Positions 43,044-55,540 of a DNA stretch of 64,000 nucleotides are shown here, in pieces. Both the position numbers and the translations under genes were made by a program. The notes under the pieces were generated by a model. The model made no database searches and was not told the origin of the DNA. It saw only the letters and a program-made list of their open reading frames with translations. This stretch comes from Capra hircus (lineage: Eukaryota > Chordata > Mammalia > Artiodactyla > Bovidae): positions 37,492,036 to 37,556,035 of the forward strand of contig NC_030820.1 in NCBI RefSeq assembly GCF_001704415.2, written 5' to 3'. How positions within the stretch are numbered: position 1 is the first letter of the stretch; the number at the start of each line of letters is the position of its first letter.

Positions 43044-43939
43044 TCGAATTAAAAAAAAATCATGTTAAAATGTTATTTATCCAGACTCCTGAGGTTCTAG
43101 GTGCCCCTTCAAAGTGGAGCTCTAGGCAAGTGCCTCCCTGCTTCTCAGCGGCCGCAGCCCTGGCCTTGTCTTCTTGTCAAGGTTCCTCTCAGCAAAGAGC
43201 CTGGCCTTGGGGTGGTGTCCCCCACCAAGTGAGGCTGCGTGAGAGCAGAGGCACAGTCCTTTCCCTCTCCCCGACTCCCTGAGGCCTGCCAAGCTGGGAG
43301 GCCGGCTGTTGAAGAAGCATGGCCCTGGGCAGGTGGCTGGAAGTTCCCAGCTCACCCCCCACCCCCGAGGCTGCCCTCCTCCCGCCAAGCCTCCTGCCAC
43401 CTTTGAAATCTGCCCAGGGACCCCGTTGATCTCACTTCCCTGGAGTTATTCTGAATTGAGTCCTGTGAATCTTCCAAATTGAAGGCACGTTGCCCAACAG
43501 TTTGGTAGAAAAACACAATCGTCACCCATTTGGAGCCATAGATTTTTCCCCAGAGCTGTTCGGTTTCACTTCACTGTCCCCAGGTTCCAGGTTTCATTCC
43601 TTTTCGCTCTACAGCTGCTTTTCTCTGTCTCTCCCCACCCAACCTTGCAGGTGCTGCTGCCCAGGGCTCAGTTGGGAGGGGCTCTGGCAGTTTCTAGGGA
43701 GGTCAAGTTGTCAAGGGAGGCAACAGCTTTCTTTAAAATGAAAATGAGACTATTTCCCAGTCAAGTACGGCAGCTTGCACCCTGACAAGGACAAAATGCC
43801 TCAGAAAACTGTATACTGCCGCTCCCCTAAGTAAACAAGCCCGTTCTATGAATTCATGGAGGCTGACATACTCCTTCACCCCTCACCCCACGGCCCCACA
43901 GTCCCCTCCCAGATACATGCTGAAGGGGAAAGCATGAAT
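43044..43939. other. Gene-free DNA
   Basis: No exon or named repeat recognised. Confidence 0.4.
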
Positions 43940-43992
43940 CACAGCCCCCACACTGGAAACCACCCAGATGTCCATCAGTGGTAAAATGGTTC

Positions 43993-44103
43993 ATTTGTTG
44001 CTTGTCGTGTCCAGCTCTTTGTAACCCCATGGACTGTAGCCCACCAGGCTCCTCTGTCCTTGGGATTCTCCAATACTGGAGTGGGTTGCCATTTCCTTCT
44101 CCA
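43993..44103 (-). mobile_element. Short Bov-A monomer (antisense) with perfect 13-bp TSD
   Basis: A 111-bp antisense monomer flanked by identical copies of 'ggtaaaatggttc' at 43980-43992 and 44104-44116. It has a small internal deletion at 'ttctccaatactgg'. Confidence 0.95.
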
Positions 44104-44176
44104 GGTAAAATGGTTCTTTAAAAAAAGGCAAAAATAAATAATCATCAATAATAACCATAACAACTAAAAAGAAGCA

Positions 44177-44257
44177 ACAGCTCAGTCGTGTCCGACTCTT
44201 TTCAACTCCGTAAACTGTAGCTGGCCAGGCTCCTCTGTCCACGGGATTCTCCAGCCA
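44177..44257 (-). mobile_element. Bov SINE 3' fragment (antisense)
   Basis: 'gctcagtcgtgtccgactct' to 'tccacgggattctccagcc', about 80 bp. A 5'-truncated copy inside the same L1. Confidence 0.85.
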
Positions 44258-44585
44258 AGTAAATAAACGGATGAATAAATGCCACCCAATGGAATATCCT
44301 ACAGCAGTGAAAATGAACAACTGTGACTATATACACAGAATGTTACGCTGAACAAAAGAAGCCAGGCACGGAGCACATGCTGGGTGATTCCGTGCCTGTG
44401 GGGCACTGCCATCTGCCAATAGGGGCTGCCTTGCGGGGACAGGCTGCAGGCGGTGCAGGGCTCTGGGGCAGGTGTGGTAGCGGCTCTTGAGCTGGGCTGC
44501 TGTGTTTGTGAAAATGCATCAGACTGTACATTTAAACACCTGTGCACATTTCTATGTATCTGTTACATTTAAATGAGTCAGGAGC

Positions 44586-46729
44586 AATAGGTAGCTGTCT
44601 CTCCTCCCAACTATCCTCTTGGATCTGATGAGCAGTGAGGTGGCGTGGTAGTATAGAGGTGTACCTAGGCTCCTGAACGCCCCCCCAGGAGAGGGGAGAG
44701 CCCTCAAAGATGCCCCCACCTGTCCCATCCCAGTGTGGCTCAGCAGGGCTGGTCACCTGGATCAGGACTCCCTTCTTGTCCCCAGGACGTCAGTCAAGTC
44801 CAGTCCAGTGGATGTCAGGGGCAGGGAGGTGGGCCCACTTCTCCAAGGAGGAGAACCTGAGCCCTCTGAAGCAGAGCTGAGACAAGATCACTGTCACCTG
44901 CCTGCAGGGCTGTGACAAGGACAATGGTACCCTTCAGCCAGATCAGCTCAGGCCCCCCTGAATACACAGCCCCTCCAGAGGCCGGCAGATCAGGGGACAG
45001 CTCACGTGATACAGTCATCACGTGTGTCTTGAGAACCTCTTATTGGCCAGACGCTCCGCTGGGTGCTGGCAGTCCACCCCTGTCTGTGGCTCACTGACAG
45101 ATGAAGATCCAATGTGAAAATAAACAAGGCAATCAATTCAACAGGACAGTGGACAGCAGACCCACCCCTAATATCTACCAGCTCCAGACAAGAGCTTGCA
45201 TGAAAGCCACCAGCCTAGAGGCATAGGCAACCTGGGCTCAGCTACCTGGCACTTTTGGGCAACCACTGATGGTCACTGGATCCATGCCTCCCAGCATGGA
45301 GTGTGGGACATGGCAAGCCTCCCCAACACCTAAAAAAACCTGGAAACCCAGCCACATGTGTACTTCCCATAGAGACCAGTCAAAATTGGCTGATCATCTG
45401 TTCAGCAAGGTTAATTGGAAATGAGTCACTTTTATTACTCCCCTGGTGGGAGTGAGGACTGTCTACATATTGGTTGGGGTCTCTGAGGGTGTCAAGGCAG
45501 GATAACCCCAGGACTATTTGAGATAGGGACAGAAATCCAATTCCAGTTGTGTTGAACAGCAGTACAACAAATTCATTGGTTTATGGACCTGAGAAGTCTT
45601 GGGGTGGGGTGGAGGGGTTGGCTTCAGGAATAGCAGGCTCCTGGTGCTCCAGTTTTATTCCAGTCCCCTAAGTTTTAAGTATATTAATTCAGGTCAGATG
45701 GATCCAGTAAGAATTTTTAAGTGTGGGTAGAGCAGAAGGAACCACTCACTGCTCAGGGTTCTCTGGTTCTTCAGATCCCAGGTCCTGGGAAGTCTCACGG
45801 CCTGGAAGGAGAGCAGTAGGGTTTTGCCCTCCATCCAGCAATCTGGAGGTCTGAACTCTGCATCCTAGGGGCTCAGCTTGTTTTGTTTGGCTCTTGTTTC
45901 ATTTAGAAAATGCAGGGTCATTTGCTGACACTTATCAGTTAGGTTTTGAATAAAAATCCCCTGGAGGCCAACCCAGCAGCTTCTCTCTGCAGCCTCCTGC
46001 CTCGAAGGCTGGAACTCAACCCTGCTCCCTCCCCAGGAGACACTGACCAGCGACAAGGATGCTGGCAGAATAAATCCCCAGAATCCTTGCCATCAGTGGC
46101 AACTGTAAAGGATGCTCCATGCGCCACGTCAGCTCCCTGGGCCTCAGCACCCCAGTTTACACTCTGACCAGCATCTTCCCATCCTCTTCCTCCCCCAACC
46201 ACCCGCACCCCCCATTCATGCTTCCAGAAGTCACTTCCCAATCCTCTGCTGGCAACAAGTCTTGTCTGCCTCTGCATTTCAATCCAACCCTCAGCCCAGT
46301 CCTCCCAGTGAAGCCCTCTGCCCTGCTGGGTGGATTCCTCTGGAGCTGGCTGGGACTCAGTCCTGATGCAAGAGCCATGGACCTCCCAGAGGCTTCTGCA
46401 TTTGGAGAAAGACTGGGCCCAAGAGCCTGTCATTTCAGAGAAACCTCTAGCACAGCCTTCCTGGAGTTCTGCAGTTCCAGCCTTTCCTATGCTCGCTGTA
46501 GAAGCTGTGCAAACAGCTATTTGCTTTCCAGCCTGGAGCACTGAGGGGCTCCTTCTAAATATATCTCGACACACTCACAACTCTCCACTGCCCAGATGCA
46601 TGTTTGTCAGTTGCCCTTGAGCCTGTGGTCAAGCAGCTTGGTAGGACCCAGCCAGCTTCGCTCTGTGGACACCCACCCTCCTGGAGAGGAACAGCAGGGC
46701 GGTGAGATTCATCATGAGGCTGGCTCCGA
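44586..46729. other. Gene-free DNA
   Basis: Moderately GC-rich. A 211-codon minus-strand frame at 45939-46574 overlaps plus-strand frames and shows no domain. No exon supported, no named repeat. Confidence 0.4.
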
Positions 46730-46805
46730 GGGCAGGGGCTTCGCAGAGCTTGACAACAGGCCTGGCACTTAAATTAGGCACCAATAAATATTTGTTAGAC
46801 AGAAA
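46730..46805 (-). repeat. MIR-like 3' fragment (antisense)
   Basis: 'caggcctggcacttaaatta' and 'ggcaccaataaatatttgtt' resemble the MIR/L2 end. Confidence 0.5.
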
Positions 46806-46974
46806 TTCTGAAGCCATCTGGGTGGTTTTCTCTCCCTCTCTTTCAGAGCGAAGTCCACACACATAGGGTGTTGTTGCCGGTAGCAAGAACAACTGGAATT
46901 GACCTCGCATCCTGGGTGTCAGAGGGTTAATTCCTATGCTCTCTCATCTAATGGAATATTTGAGGCCTTTCATA

Positions 46975-47215
46975 GGGTGAGTGTCATGCTCTGAGCTGGA
47001 AGTACCTCCACGATGCTGTATTGTTAAGTGAAAGAGGAGCAGGCCAAAGACCGCTTGTGAGAAAAGGAAATATTGCTCATAGCTGTGCGAAACACCTCTA
47101 GAAAGACAGAACACTGCAATCAGGGGGTCCTGGTGGGGAGAGGTTGAACGTGGAGGGTCAAGGTGAGCAAGAAACTTCACTTTGTATATTTTATAATGTA
47201 TACACTATAAAAAAT
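46975..47215 (+). mobile_element. Old L1 3' UTR fragment (sense)
   Basis: 'ttgttaagtgaaagaggagc', then 'aacttcactttgtatatttt' and 'ataatgtatacactataaaa', leading into a (CA)n at 47214-47236. Confidence 0.65.
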
Positions 47216-47236
47216 ACACACACACACATATACACA

Positions 47237-47709
47237 CGTTTATGACCTACTTAGGGACCTGAAATGGGTTCTGCAGGGGAGAGGGCAAGGTACAAGGGTG
47301 ATGGGTTGTCTCTCCTGAACATGAATCTGGGCAGCCATTTCTGGGGGTGACTCTCTTCAGTGTCTTGGCTTCATCTCCTTGCCATGGTTTCCAGGGCCTT
47401 CCTGACTATGTGGCCTTGCCTCTCACCATGGCCCTCTCCCCGTTCCCCGCCTCTCTCTCTCCCACAGAGCCCACCTGGGATTTCCCAAGAAGAGCCCCTG
47501 GCTCCCTCTCACTCCTGGGAACAGTGCCTCCCAAGGTACCTTCCACACTCTGTGACTGCCCCCTCACCCTGCCCCCCATCCCCAAGTTCTCACATCCTCC
47601 CTTCAGACTCTCCTGGGGTTGAAGTGTCTCTGTCTCCTGCCACACGAAGCCCAAGAGGCAGCCCCGGCCACCAACACCTGGTCCAACTCAAGCATACACC
47701 CAACAACAC
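47237..47709. other. Gene-free DNA
   Basis: Pyrimidine-rich on the + strand. No exon or confident repeat. Confidence 0.4.
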
Positions 47710-47795
47710 ACGATGGATGGATGAACGGATGGGTGGATGGATGAACAGATGGTTGAATGAACTGATGAGTAGATGAATGGATAGGTGGATGGACC
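47710..47795. repeat. (GATG)n tetranucleotide microsatellite, degenerate
   Basis: Runs of GATG with interspersed AACG/AACA/GTGG variants, from 'cgatggatggatgaacgg' to 'ggataggtggatgg'. Both strands stay open across it, giving spurious frames. Confidence 0.9.
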
Positions 47796-49514
47796 TATTT
47801 GGAAGGGGCTGTAGCAGTCCAGACCTACCCAGACTCACTGGCTGTTACCGCCTTCCTTTGCAGTATCTGCCTCTTTTCATTCAAAGGTGGTGCCTAAAGC
47901 CTCTGGATGATGCTTTGCCCGTGAACAGGTCAGGCTGGAAGCGCCCTGGGAATTAGCCCCAGCACCTCAGCCAATGACCCATGGGCACAAACCCACTCTC
48001 CTCTCTTGGGGTGGTGGGCATCATACTGAGGAGTGGGCACTGCAGCCTCACAGAGCATCCCCACACAGGTATCCAGCTCCATGACGCACCAGTACCAGCT
48101 CCTCCCCTTCCCTTCTGACCCGCACCCAACCCTTATCAACATCTCCTGGCCCCCTCCCAAATAAATGGCTTGCCCGTGAATCCTTGCCTCAAGGTCCAGT
48201 GGCAGGACTTCTTACACGTACACCATCTGACGGTGCACGAAGCTAAACTGGGGCCGCCGAGGCCAGGCCCTGGACCTTCGCTGGCCCCTCTGCAGAGTGT
48301 ACCCAGGTGGGCACAGGAAAGGACAGAGGCTGGTGAGGATTCAGAAGAGGGGGCTACGACTGCCAAGCTGACAGAAGCAGCCAGGGTTCCAGGCGCGGCG
48401 GAAAACACAAGGCCGGGGCAGAGAGCAGGATGGAGGCGAAAGGCCTTCCACAGGGCAGCACAGGATGCCTAGCGGGGAGGTAGGGGGTGGGCTCCCCCAA
48501 GTCCTGCCGTGAGCAGGGCCGCGGCGCTCAGGGAGGGAGGCTGAAGCCCATGGCCACGTCCGTCCAGCCCTGGGAGGGAGGCCCAGGCGGCCCATGATCA
48601 AGCATGAAGCGACTCACTGCAGACTGTGTGAGGCCGGAGCTCGGGTCTACCTGTAGGACCACCTGAGGGGTAAAGTGGGCCCCGAATGAACATTCCCAGG
48701 TTTCCTACTGAAGAATCCACCCCTCCGACAGCCTGGGGGCCAAGGCACAGATTTGAGGGGGAGGACTAAGCTCTCTTTCGGGTTTTGAACTTGCACTTTC
48801 AGGATCCCTAATTAAAGATGGCTTCTGGCCTTGGGTAGGGGGATAGCACAGGTGGCTGACAGGACAGACATGGACTCCACACGTGAAGCAGTGGCCACCA
48901 GGAAAGGCGGCCAGGAGTCTGGACGATACGGACCCTACCCACAGCCCAGATCTGCTGCCTCTGTTCTCTCTGGTTCTGGGGACAGACAGGTAGGTCTGAA
49001 GCTCCAGACACAGTCAGGAAGCGATCTCTACACATGCCACCTGCTGCAGCAGAGGGACCCGGCTCCTCTCTGAAAGCGAGATGCCAGAGCCACACCTGGC
49101 ACATAGTAGCTGCTCAATGAGTATATGGCAAATACAGGAAGAGATCCCAGGTCCAGTCTAGGAGCTGACCTAACAGTGAACACATGGAGTCTGCCCTTTA
49201 GGGAGGAGATTACCGTAAGGTGATGTTCAATACTAAGTGCTTTGAAGCAAATGGACAGGGCTACACCCTGATGGCAGGAAGTGGATGTGGTGTGGGGCTT
49301 GGAAAGCTGCTCTGAGATGAGACCCAAAGGATGTGACAGTGTGAGCTTTGGGCAGGTGAGGAGCTATGTCCCCGACAGAGGACGTGGCCAACACACACCA
49401 CACACACACACACAATTTAAAACTAGAGAAGCAAGGCTAAAGTTGGAACAGGCCTTGCTTATGCCAGAGTAAAGCAAATAATAAGTGATGTCATGGAATA
49501 AAGGGTAAGGCATG
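47796..49514. other. Gene-free DNA with one (CA)n
   Basis: A (CA)n run lies at 49390-49414. No exon. The GC-rich patch at 48.2-48.6 kb has CpGs but no supportable promoter. Confidence 0.4.
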
Positions 49515-49640
49515 TGGTTAGGGGTTCAGCTTTGCCGCTAACTCCCCATGTGGCCCTGAGGGACATTCTCTCTGGGCTTCCTTCCTTCTTGCTGCAAAAT
49601 GAGGGATGTGGCTAGCATGTGGAGGTGAGGGGGAGCACAC
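49515..49640 (-). repeat. MIR SINE fragment (antisense)
   Basis: 'aggggttcagctttgccgct', 'ctctgggcttccttccttct' and 'gcaaaatgagggatgtggct' follow antisense MIR. Confidence 0.65.
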
Positions 49641-49952
49641 CACCTCTGAGAAAGACTGTGTGCATCTCTTTCCAGCTCCACGGCCAGTGGCATCACACAA
49701 GTGGGATGAGATGGGCCATCGAGGGACTGTTTATACCATGGACATCGGCAAGTGCTGCAAATCAGGTTTGTTTTTTTTTTGTTTTTTTTTTTTGAGAGCT
49801 AGTTGCTAAATATTTACCAGCACACTGGCCTAGACAGTACTCCCCAGCTCTTGCTAAAGTCTCCTAAGTGTAGATGAGAGCTTGTCCCTATCCCAGAGGC
49901 CAGGGAACTCAGCCTCTCAGGAGAACTCTCTTTAAATCCTCCTACTGTCATT

Positions 49953-50157
49953 CCTGGGCTTCCCTTGTGGCTTCCCTGGCAGCTGGTAAAGAATCTGCCT
50001 GCAATGCGGGAGACCTGAGTTCCATCCCTGGGTTGGGAAGATCTCCTGGAGAAGGGAAAGGCTACCCACTCCAGTATTCTGGCCTGAAGAGTTCCAGGGT
50101 CTGTATAGTCCATGGGGTCGCAAAGCGTCGGACACGACTGAGCGACTTTCACTTTCT
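49953..50157 (+). mobile_element. Bov-tA SINE (sense) with TSD
   Basis: From 'cctgggcttcccttgtggct' to 'gactgagcgactttcacttt', flanked by 'ctgtcatt' at 49945-49952 and 50158-50165. The head repeats the segment 'gtggcttccctgg'. Confidence 0.92.
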
Positions 50158-50165
50158 CTGTCATT

Positions 50166-52429
50166 TTTAAATTCAGTTTTACATTCTGTGCCTTAAGGGA
50201 GCTCTCCATTTTGCTTCCTCACACATTGCAAAATAAAAAAATTTTACTTCCCTGACTTCAGGGACATGCCTGTCGTCAGCGCTGTGGGTTTGTTAATGTC
50301 ACACACACACACCTGTTCTTCCTGCTGAGTGTCCCCTGTGCTCAAGGCCAGCATCATTCAGTCCCTCCAGGTGTAAGGCCTCCCCTCCATCCTCTCTCCC
50401 TCCTTTATCTCTGTTCCTTCCAAACCCCAGGCCCTGGACTTGGACTTGGGCCCTGGGGGGTAGGGGAGGAAGCCAGCCCCATTGGCCCACTGATGAATGC
50501 ATGGGTGCCCCGTGGCTCAGGACAGAAGCAGGCAAAATCCTCCCAGGACAGTGGCACCCAGGCCCGGCCAGTAGACTGCCCCCACCTCTTGGGATTGAGC
50601 AGCCACCCAGCTCCTTGCAGGGGGCCCCACAAACGTTGCCAGCACCCACGGGGTGTGTCTCCGTAGACAGAAAGGAACAGGACTTCCCTTTCCTCCCCCT
50701 GCCCCTCTGGAAGCATGTGGGCTTAGCCCTTCACGCCGCGGCTGGGCCGGGAGATTGCGGATGCCACGGGCTTCCTGGCTGACCTTGGACAGACACTTGT
50801 GTTTTGTCTGTGCCTCTTTCTCCACCGCTGGCTGCCACCAACCTCACTGTTGGGGGTGGTTGGGCCGGGGGGAATTCTCCGAGGCGGCCTCGAAAAGCAG
50901 ACAATAGTTCCACACACAGAGCTGGGCATGTTGGCTGAGGGTCTATATCACCGAGAGAGGGGCCAAGACCCCTCTGCATGGATGCCAGCCCCTAGGGTGT
51001 GAGAATGTCCATCACGGAAAATTCCAGGACATTCCAAAGCAATGCCATGCCCCAAAGGGGACCTGAGACCTCTGTGGAAGGGAGCAGAATGTGATGGGGG
51101 GATGGCTGGGAACAGTTACACAGTAAAGGGGCCCTGTCCTCCCCACTCCTCTAAGCTTCGTGCTGTTTCTACCTCCCGGCCTCAGGACTGCCTCCCCCAT
51201 CACTCTACCCAACTGGCCCCCAAGGATGCCACTTCTTCATTGCAGATCCAACGGCAACTCCCCAGAATGCAGCCCATCACCCATATTGTGATATTTGTAC
51301 AACCTTTGACCTCCTTCACTTAAACGTTCTTCTCTATGGGGGTCTTAGCTGGGGTTCAGCAGAGCAGAGCCCAGGACTTGGGTGCAGAGAGTTCACTTGG
51401 GAGGAGGCCCTGGAGGCAGTAGTAAGGTCAGAGGAGGGAGGCCGGGACAGAGCTCCTGGTCTTGGGCACCTGGGGTTCGCTCCCTCCTTGGCACCCCCAC
51501 CAGGAATGTACAGGATGTGCCCTAGGGTTATCTCTGCAGAGGACAAAAGCTGGGGCTTGAGCTGTGCCCCGCGGTTACTTCCCAGGGGCATGAACCCCCG
51601 GAGGCAGTGAGAGCCAGCATGGTGGGCGCTCCTGCTGGGAATGCGCCTGCATGCACAGGAAGTGTCTACACTGCGGCCATGGTCAGCGGCGGATGGAGGG
51701 ATGAGGTGGGGGATGCCAGGGTGTCCCCTGGGCTTGACTCCCCAACAGCTCCCCCATGGCCCATCTCCTTCCCCAGGACACGTCTCTCCACCTGTTTCCA
51801 GGGCCTCTGAGCCCTGCCCCTTGCAAATCTCCTCACCCACCCTGCTCCCCGCAGACCCCTCACCCCTGCCCTTCCACCCGAAGCCCTTGGCTTGTCTCCT
51901 GCGCTGCACTAAGCCCATTGTGCGAACACTCTTCTGTTTTCGCTTCTTCCTCCCCCAAGAAGCTTCTTACAAGCAGAGACAGTGGCTTGTCACCTACCAC
52001 AGAGCTGGGCACACTGGAGCAGCTCCGCACGGTGCCCAGAGAGGTCACCAGGCAGCATCTGTGGGGAGCTGGGCTGGTCTGCGGCTCGTGGTGCTTGCTG
52101 ACACCTCTGGCACTTTGATGGGGTTCAGCTGGGGCCGCCAACCGGAGCGTCCACAGGGTGCCTCTCCAGCATGGTGGTCTCAGACAGGGGGACACAGAGG
52201 CTCAGAAGTCCTGCCAGCCAGGAGAAGGCCGCCGGAAGTCACAGAGCAACCCGCCCCTCACACCCCGCTGGTGGAAGTGAACATGAGCCCACCCGTTCAG
52301 GGAGAGGGATACAGACTCCACCCCTCCAAGGGAGGAGTGCCCAAGAGTTTGTGGTCTCCCATGGCCTCTGGTGGGGAAGGAATATATGAAGAGGGGAGAG
52401 GGGATAAAATAAAATAAATAAAAAATTTT
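50166..52429. other. Gene-free, GC-rich DNA; possible old repeats at about 51340-52380
   Basis: The longest open frame of the window (51641-52417, +, 258 codons) lies here, but other frames overlap it on both strands and it has no domain. It ends in sequence such as 'caagggaggagtgcccaaga', which resembles an old LTR-type repeat. 51940-52020 is faintly L2-like. Confidence 0.4.
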
Positions 52430-53350
52430 ATGTTGGATGGTGGCTCCATCAACATGACTAACTCCAGGAACCTGTGAACGTGACCTTATTTGGCAAAAAA
52501 AAAAAAACTTTGAAGAAGAAATTAATTTACAGATCCTAAGATGAGATCATCTGGGATTAACTGGTGGGCCCTAAATCCAACAGCAGGTGAGCCCATAAGA
52601 GTGAGGCAGAGGGTGATCAGACAGAAGAGGAAACACGGCGAGGATGGGGTCATGTAGCTGTCAGCCAAGGGGCGCCCGGAGCTGCCCAAAGCAGGACAGA
52701 GCAGGCAGGGTCCTGCTTTCTTTGGCATATTCTTTTCCATTATGGCTTATTACACGGTACTGAGTATAGTTTGCTGTGCTATACAGTAGGACCTTGCTAT
52801 TTATCCATCTTCTATATGCTGGTTTGCATCTGCTGACCCCACACTCCCACTCCATCCCTTCTGCACTCCCTCTCCCCCTGGGCAATCACAAGTCTGTTCT
52901 CACAGACTCTATGTCTGTGGGTCTGCTTTGCACATCAGTTCATATGTGTCAATTTTGGATTCCACGTATAAGTGATATCGTATGATACTTGTCTTTTTCT
53001 ATCTGATTCACTTCACTTAGTATCATAGTCTCTAAACCCATCCGTATTGTTTCCCGCAAGTGGCATTGTTTCATCCTTTGCATGGCTGAGTAATACTCCA
53101 TTGTCTGTATGTACCACGTCTTCTTTCTCCATTCATCTGCCGGTAGACACTTATGTTGCTTCCATGTCTTGGCTATTGTGAAGAGGGCTGCTATGAACGC
53201 TGGATGCATATACCTTTTCAAATGAGTTTTCTCTGGCTGTGTGCCCAGGAGTGGGGTTTCTGGATCAAATGGCAACTCTGTTTTTAAACTTCCAACGTTT
53301 GAAGTCACCGGTTTGCGGTCATTTGTCACAGCAGCCCCAGAGAATTGATA
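52430..53350 (+). mobile_element. MLT1-type MaLR LTR (sense), split by L1
   Basis: 'gaacgtgaccttatttggca', 'atcctaagatgagatcatct' and 'ggtgggccctaaatccaaca' are the MLT1 5' part. After the L1, 'catttgtcacagcagcccca' near 53320-53340 is the 3' end. A solo LTR remnant of an ancient endogenous retrovirus-like family, without internal genes. Confidence 0.82.
52715..53305 (-). mobile_element. L1 3' end (antisense) inside MLT1
   Basis: 'ttctttggcatattcttttc', 'tgtgctatacagtaggacct' and 'ctgagtaatactccattgtc' match antisense L1MA. The minus strand keeps an open stretch of the ORF2 C-terminal end (with 'EYYSAMQRMKQC'), but the element is 5'-truncated. Confidence 0.9.
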
Positions 53351-54901
53351 GGCACTGAAACAGGACAAAGTAAGAGGATTTTAAGAAAGGGATTCTTTCC
53401 ATCTCAGTCTGACAGAGGCCAAAGCCAACCGATGCTTGGCTCAGACGCACAGAAACCAGGTGATGATCCTGTCTCCTGACTGCCTCAGGGTTAGGCAGGG
53501 CTGAATCTGAGAGGCCAGAGGGGCAGAGAGTCCTCTGAGGAAAGTGGCTGGAGGCTGGGAGGCCCACCCTCCTGGGAACCAGTGGGGAGGCGGCCGCCTC
53601 ACCTCAGCCTAGGAGTCTGAAGACAAGAGGCCATGGCCTGTGGCCCGAGGAACAGGTAGGCTGTGACGGTTGCGCTGGAACCAGCCAGACCCCCAGGGGT
53701 GGCGACGGCAGGGCCAGGATGCCTGCACACTTGCCGGGCACCGGACGAGGGTGAGAGAGGCCGGGATCAGAGCCGTTTCAGGTCCTGCTGGGGTGTGGCC
53801 CTTCCCTGGCCCTCAGCTCTCCTCTCTGGACTTCTTCCCACCTGGAAGAGCCAGGGGCAGCCAGGTGAGACATGAGGAGGGTGGGAAGCTCAGGGCTGAG
53901 AAACGGCGATGGAGCCCACCCCACCGTCTCACTCCCTGCTGCCAGTGCCCTCCCTGATCTGGGCAGCACTGACACGTGCAGCATTAGGGTGATGACTCTG
54001 CACTGAGCATGGCAGGTGTCGTTGATGCAGCGAGTCAATTCTTGCATCTGAAAAGGGGCCAGAAGACACTTGTTCCCGGGCCTGCACTCTGCCTGCTCCA
54101 GAATTCTGTTTACTCACATTTGTCTAGATACACATGACTCAGACCAATGGACTACCCTGAACTCCACCTCTTGACCGTCCAGAGATGTGAGCGGCCACAG
54201 CCTAAAACCCCTGTGGGCTCCACCCGAAGACTAGGTGCAGGCCCCTCCTGTTTGCACAGGAACCTGATCAAGGCCCATCCTCAGCAGACCCACAGGCAGC
54301 TGGGGCAGGAATTCAACCCAGAGGCAGGGGGATCTGGGCGTTGGTCAGTCACTGGCTGCCCTGCAGGGAGATGGACTCCCAGACCCCAGGCGCTCCTGGC
54401 TTTAAGGGGTGGGGGTGGCTGTAACACCGAGGGCAGGTACCTGAAGCCACAGGTGTCTGCAAAAAACACAGATGCTGGAAAAATGACCCCATGGGTCAGG
54501 GAAGGGGAAGAGAGAAGAGACATGCACCCCCACAAATCACATAAGATTTATTGGCCATGGTCCAAGGATTGAAAATGGCCCTGGTAGCCTGTCCTATGTC
54601 ACCATAGGAGCTCCACCAAGGTCCCCGCTCCTGAGCAGCCATCAGGGGTGCCATTAACACTGCTGTCAATGGCCAGGCAGGTGACACGGTGTCCGCTTCC
54701 GTGTGGAAAGGTGGTTGCTTCCTATAGGAAACAATACACAGCCCCAAGTTACACTTCTGGTGCCAGACGACTTATGGAAGCCAGTGGGTGGCCTGCCACC
54801 CCAGGGTTCCCAAGCCCAGAGCCACAGAAGTTGGCTCTGCTTGGATGCCTGGCCAAGCTGAGAAGGGCGGCCCTTCAGTGACAGCACAAAGGGGAGGCTC
54901 T
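53351..54901. other. Gene-free DNA
   Basis: GC-moderate. No exon, promoter or named repeat could be supported. Confidence 0.4.
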
Positions 54902-55112
54902 TGGGCTTCCCTGGTGGCTCAGATGGTAAAGAATCTTCCTGTAATGCGGAAAACCTGGCTTCGATCCCTAGGTTGGGAAGATTCCCTGGAGAAGGGCATG
55001 GCAACCCACTCCAGTATTCTTGTCTGGAGAATCCCCATGGACAGAGGACCTGGTGGGCTACAGTTCATGGAGTTGCAAAGAGTTGGACATGACTGAGCAC
55101 CTAAGTGCACAC
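54902..55112 (+). mobile_element. Bov-tA SINE (sense)
   Basis: From 'gggcttccctggtggctcag' to 'gttggacatgactgagcacc'. Near-consensus. Confidence 0.92.
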
Positions 55113-55329
55113 TTGTCTGGATGCACTTTTATCTTCTTTCACTAATCCCAGTTGCCCACCCACATCCATCCACCCCCCCTCTCCTGCATTTTCCCACTGC
55201 TTCTCTCCTTCTGATTCAGGGATGTCAAAGCCACAGACACTCAGAGCATCACTCAGCCACACGGGACCCTCAGGGACAAAGAGGAATTTCACTCATGATC
55301 TAGAAGACTAAAAGGAAGGAGGCGTATTT

Positions 55330-55410
55330 AAATCAGAAGGGGCGAACTATTTTTGCAAAGGACCTGATGGGAAATATTTTAGGCTTCCCAGGCCATAGAG
55401 TCTATTGGGA
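55330..55410 (+). mobile_element. hAT-like fragment, same family as 62905-63130
   Basis: 'gcgaactatttttgcaaagg' and 'gggaaatattttaggcttcc' then 'aggccatagagtct' resemble the start of a Charlie-type element. Cut by a Bov SINE on its right. Confidence 0.55.
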
Positions 55411-55411
55411 A

Positions 55412-55540
55412 TGCATGCTCAGTTGCTTCAGTCGTGTCCAACTCTTTGCAACCCCCTCGACTATGGCCAGCCAGGCTCCTCTATCCATGGGATTCTCCTG
55501 GCAAGAATACCAGAGTGGGTTATCATTTCCTCCTTCTTAG
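55412..55540 (-). mobile_element. Bov SINE tail (antisense), truncated
   Basis: 'atgctcagttgcttcagtcg' to 'gagtgggttatcatttcctc'. Lacks the tRNA-like head. Confidence 0.87.

Larger units (their letters stand above)
43940..44585 (+). mobile_element. Old L1 3' end (sense), split by two Bov pieces
   Basis: 'gaaaccacccagatgtccat', then after the insertions 'caatggaatatcctacagca', 'gctgaacaaaagaagccagg' and 'catttctatgtatctgttac'. Order matches an L1M ORF2 end plus 3' UTR. No frame survives. Confidence 0.82.

Noticed and set aside
45939..46574. 211-codon minus-strand open frame
   Set aside because: No recognisable motif. Plus-strand frames overlap it, as expected from base composition. No exon signals.
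51641..52417. Longest open frame in the window (258 codons, + strand)
   Set aside because: Other frames overlap it on both strands, it is Pro/Gly/Ser-rich in line with GC-rich composition, no domain is visible, and its 3' part runs into an old repeat-like sequence. No splice or promoter context.
52949..53368. Minus-strand frame with a LINE-1 ORF2 C-terminal signature
   Set aside because: A fragment of a 5'-truncated L1, with no start, RT or endonuclease domain. Annotated as a mobile element only.
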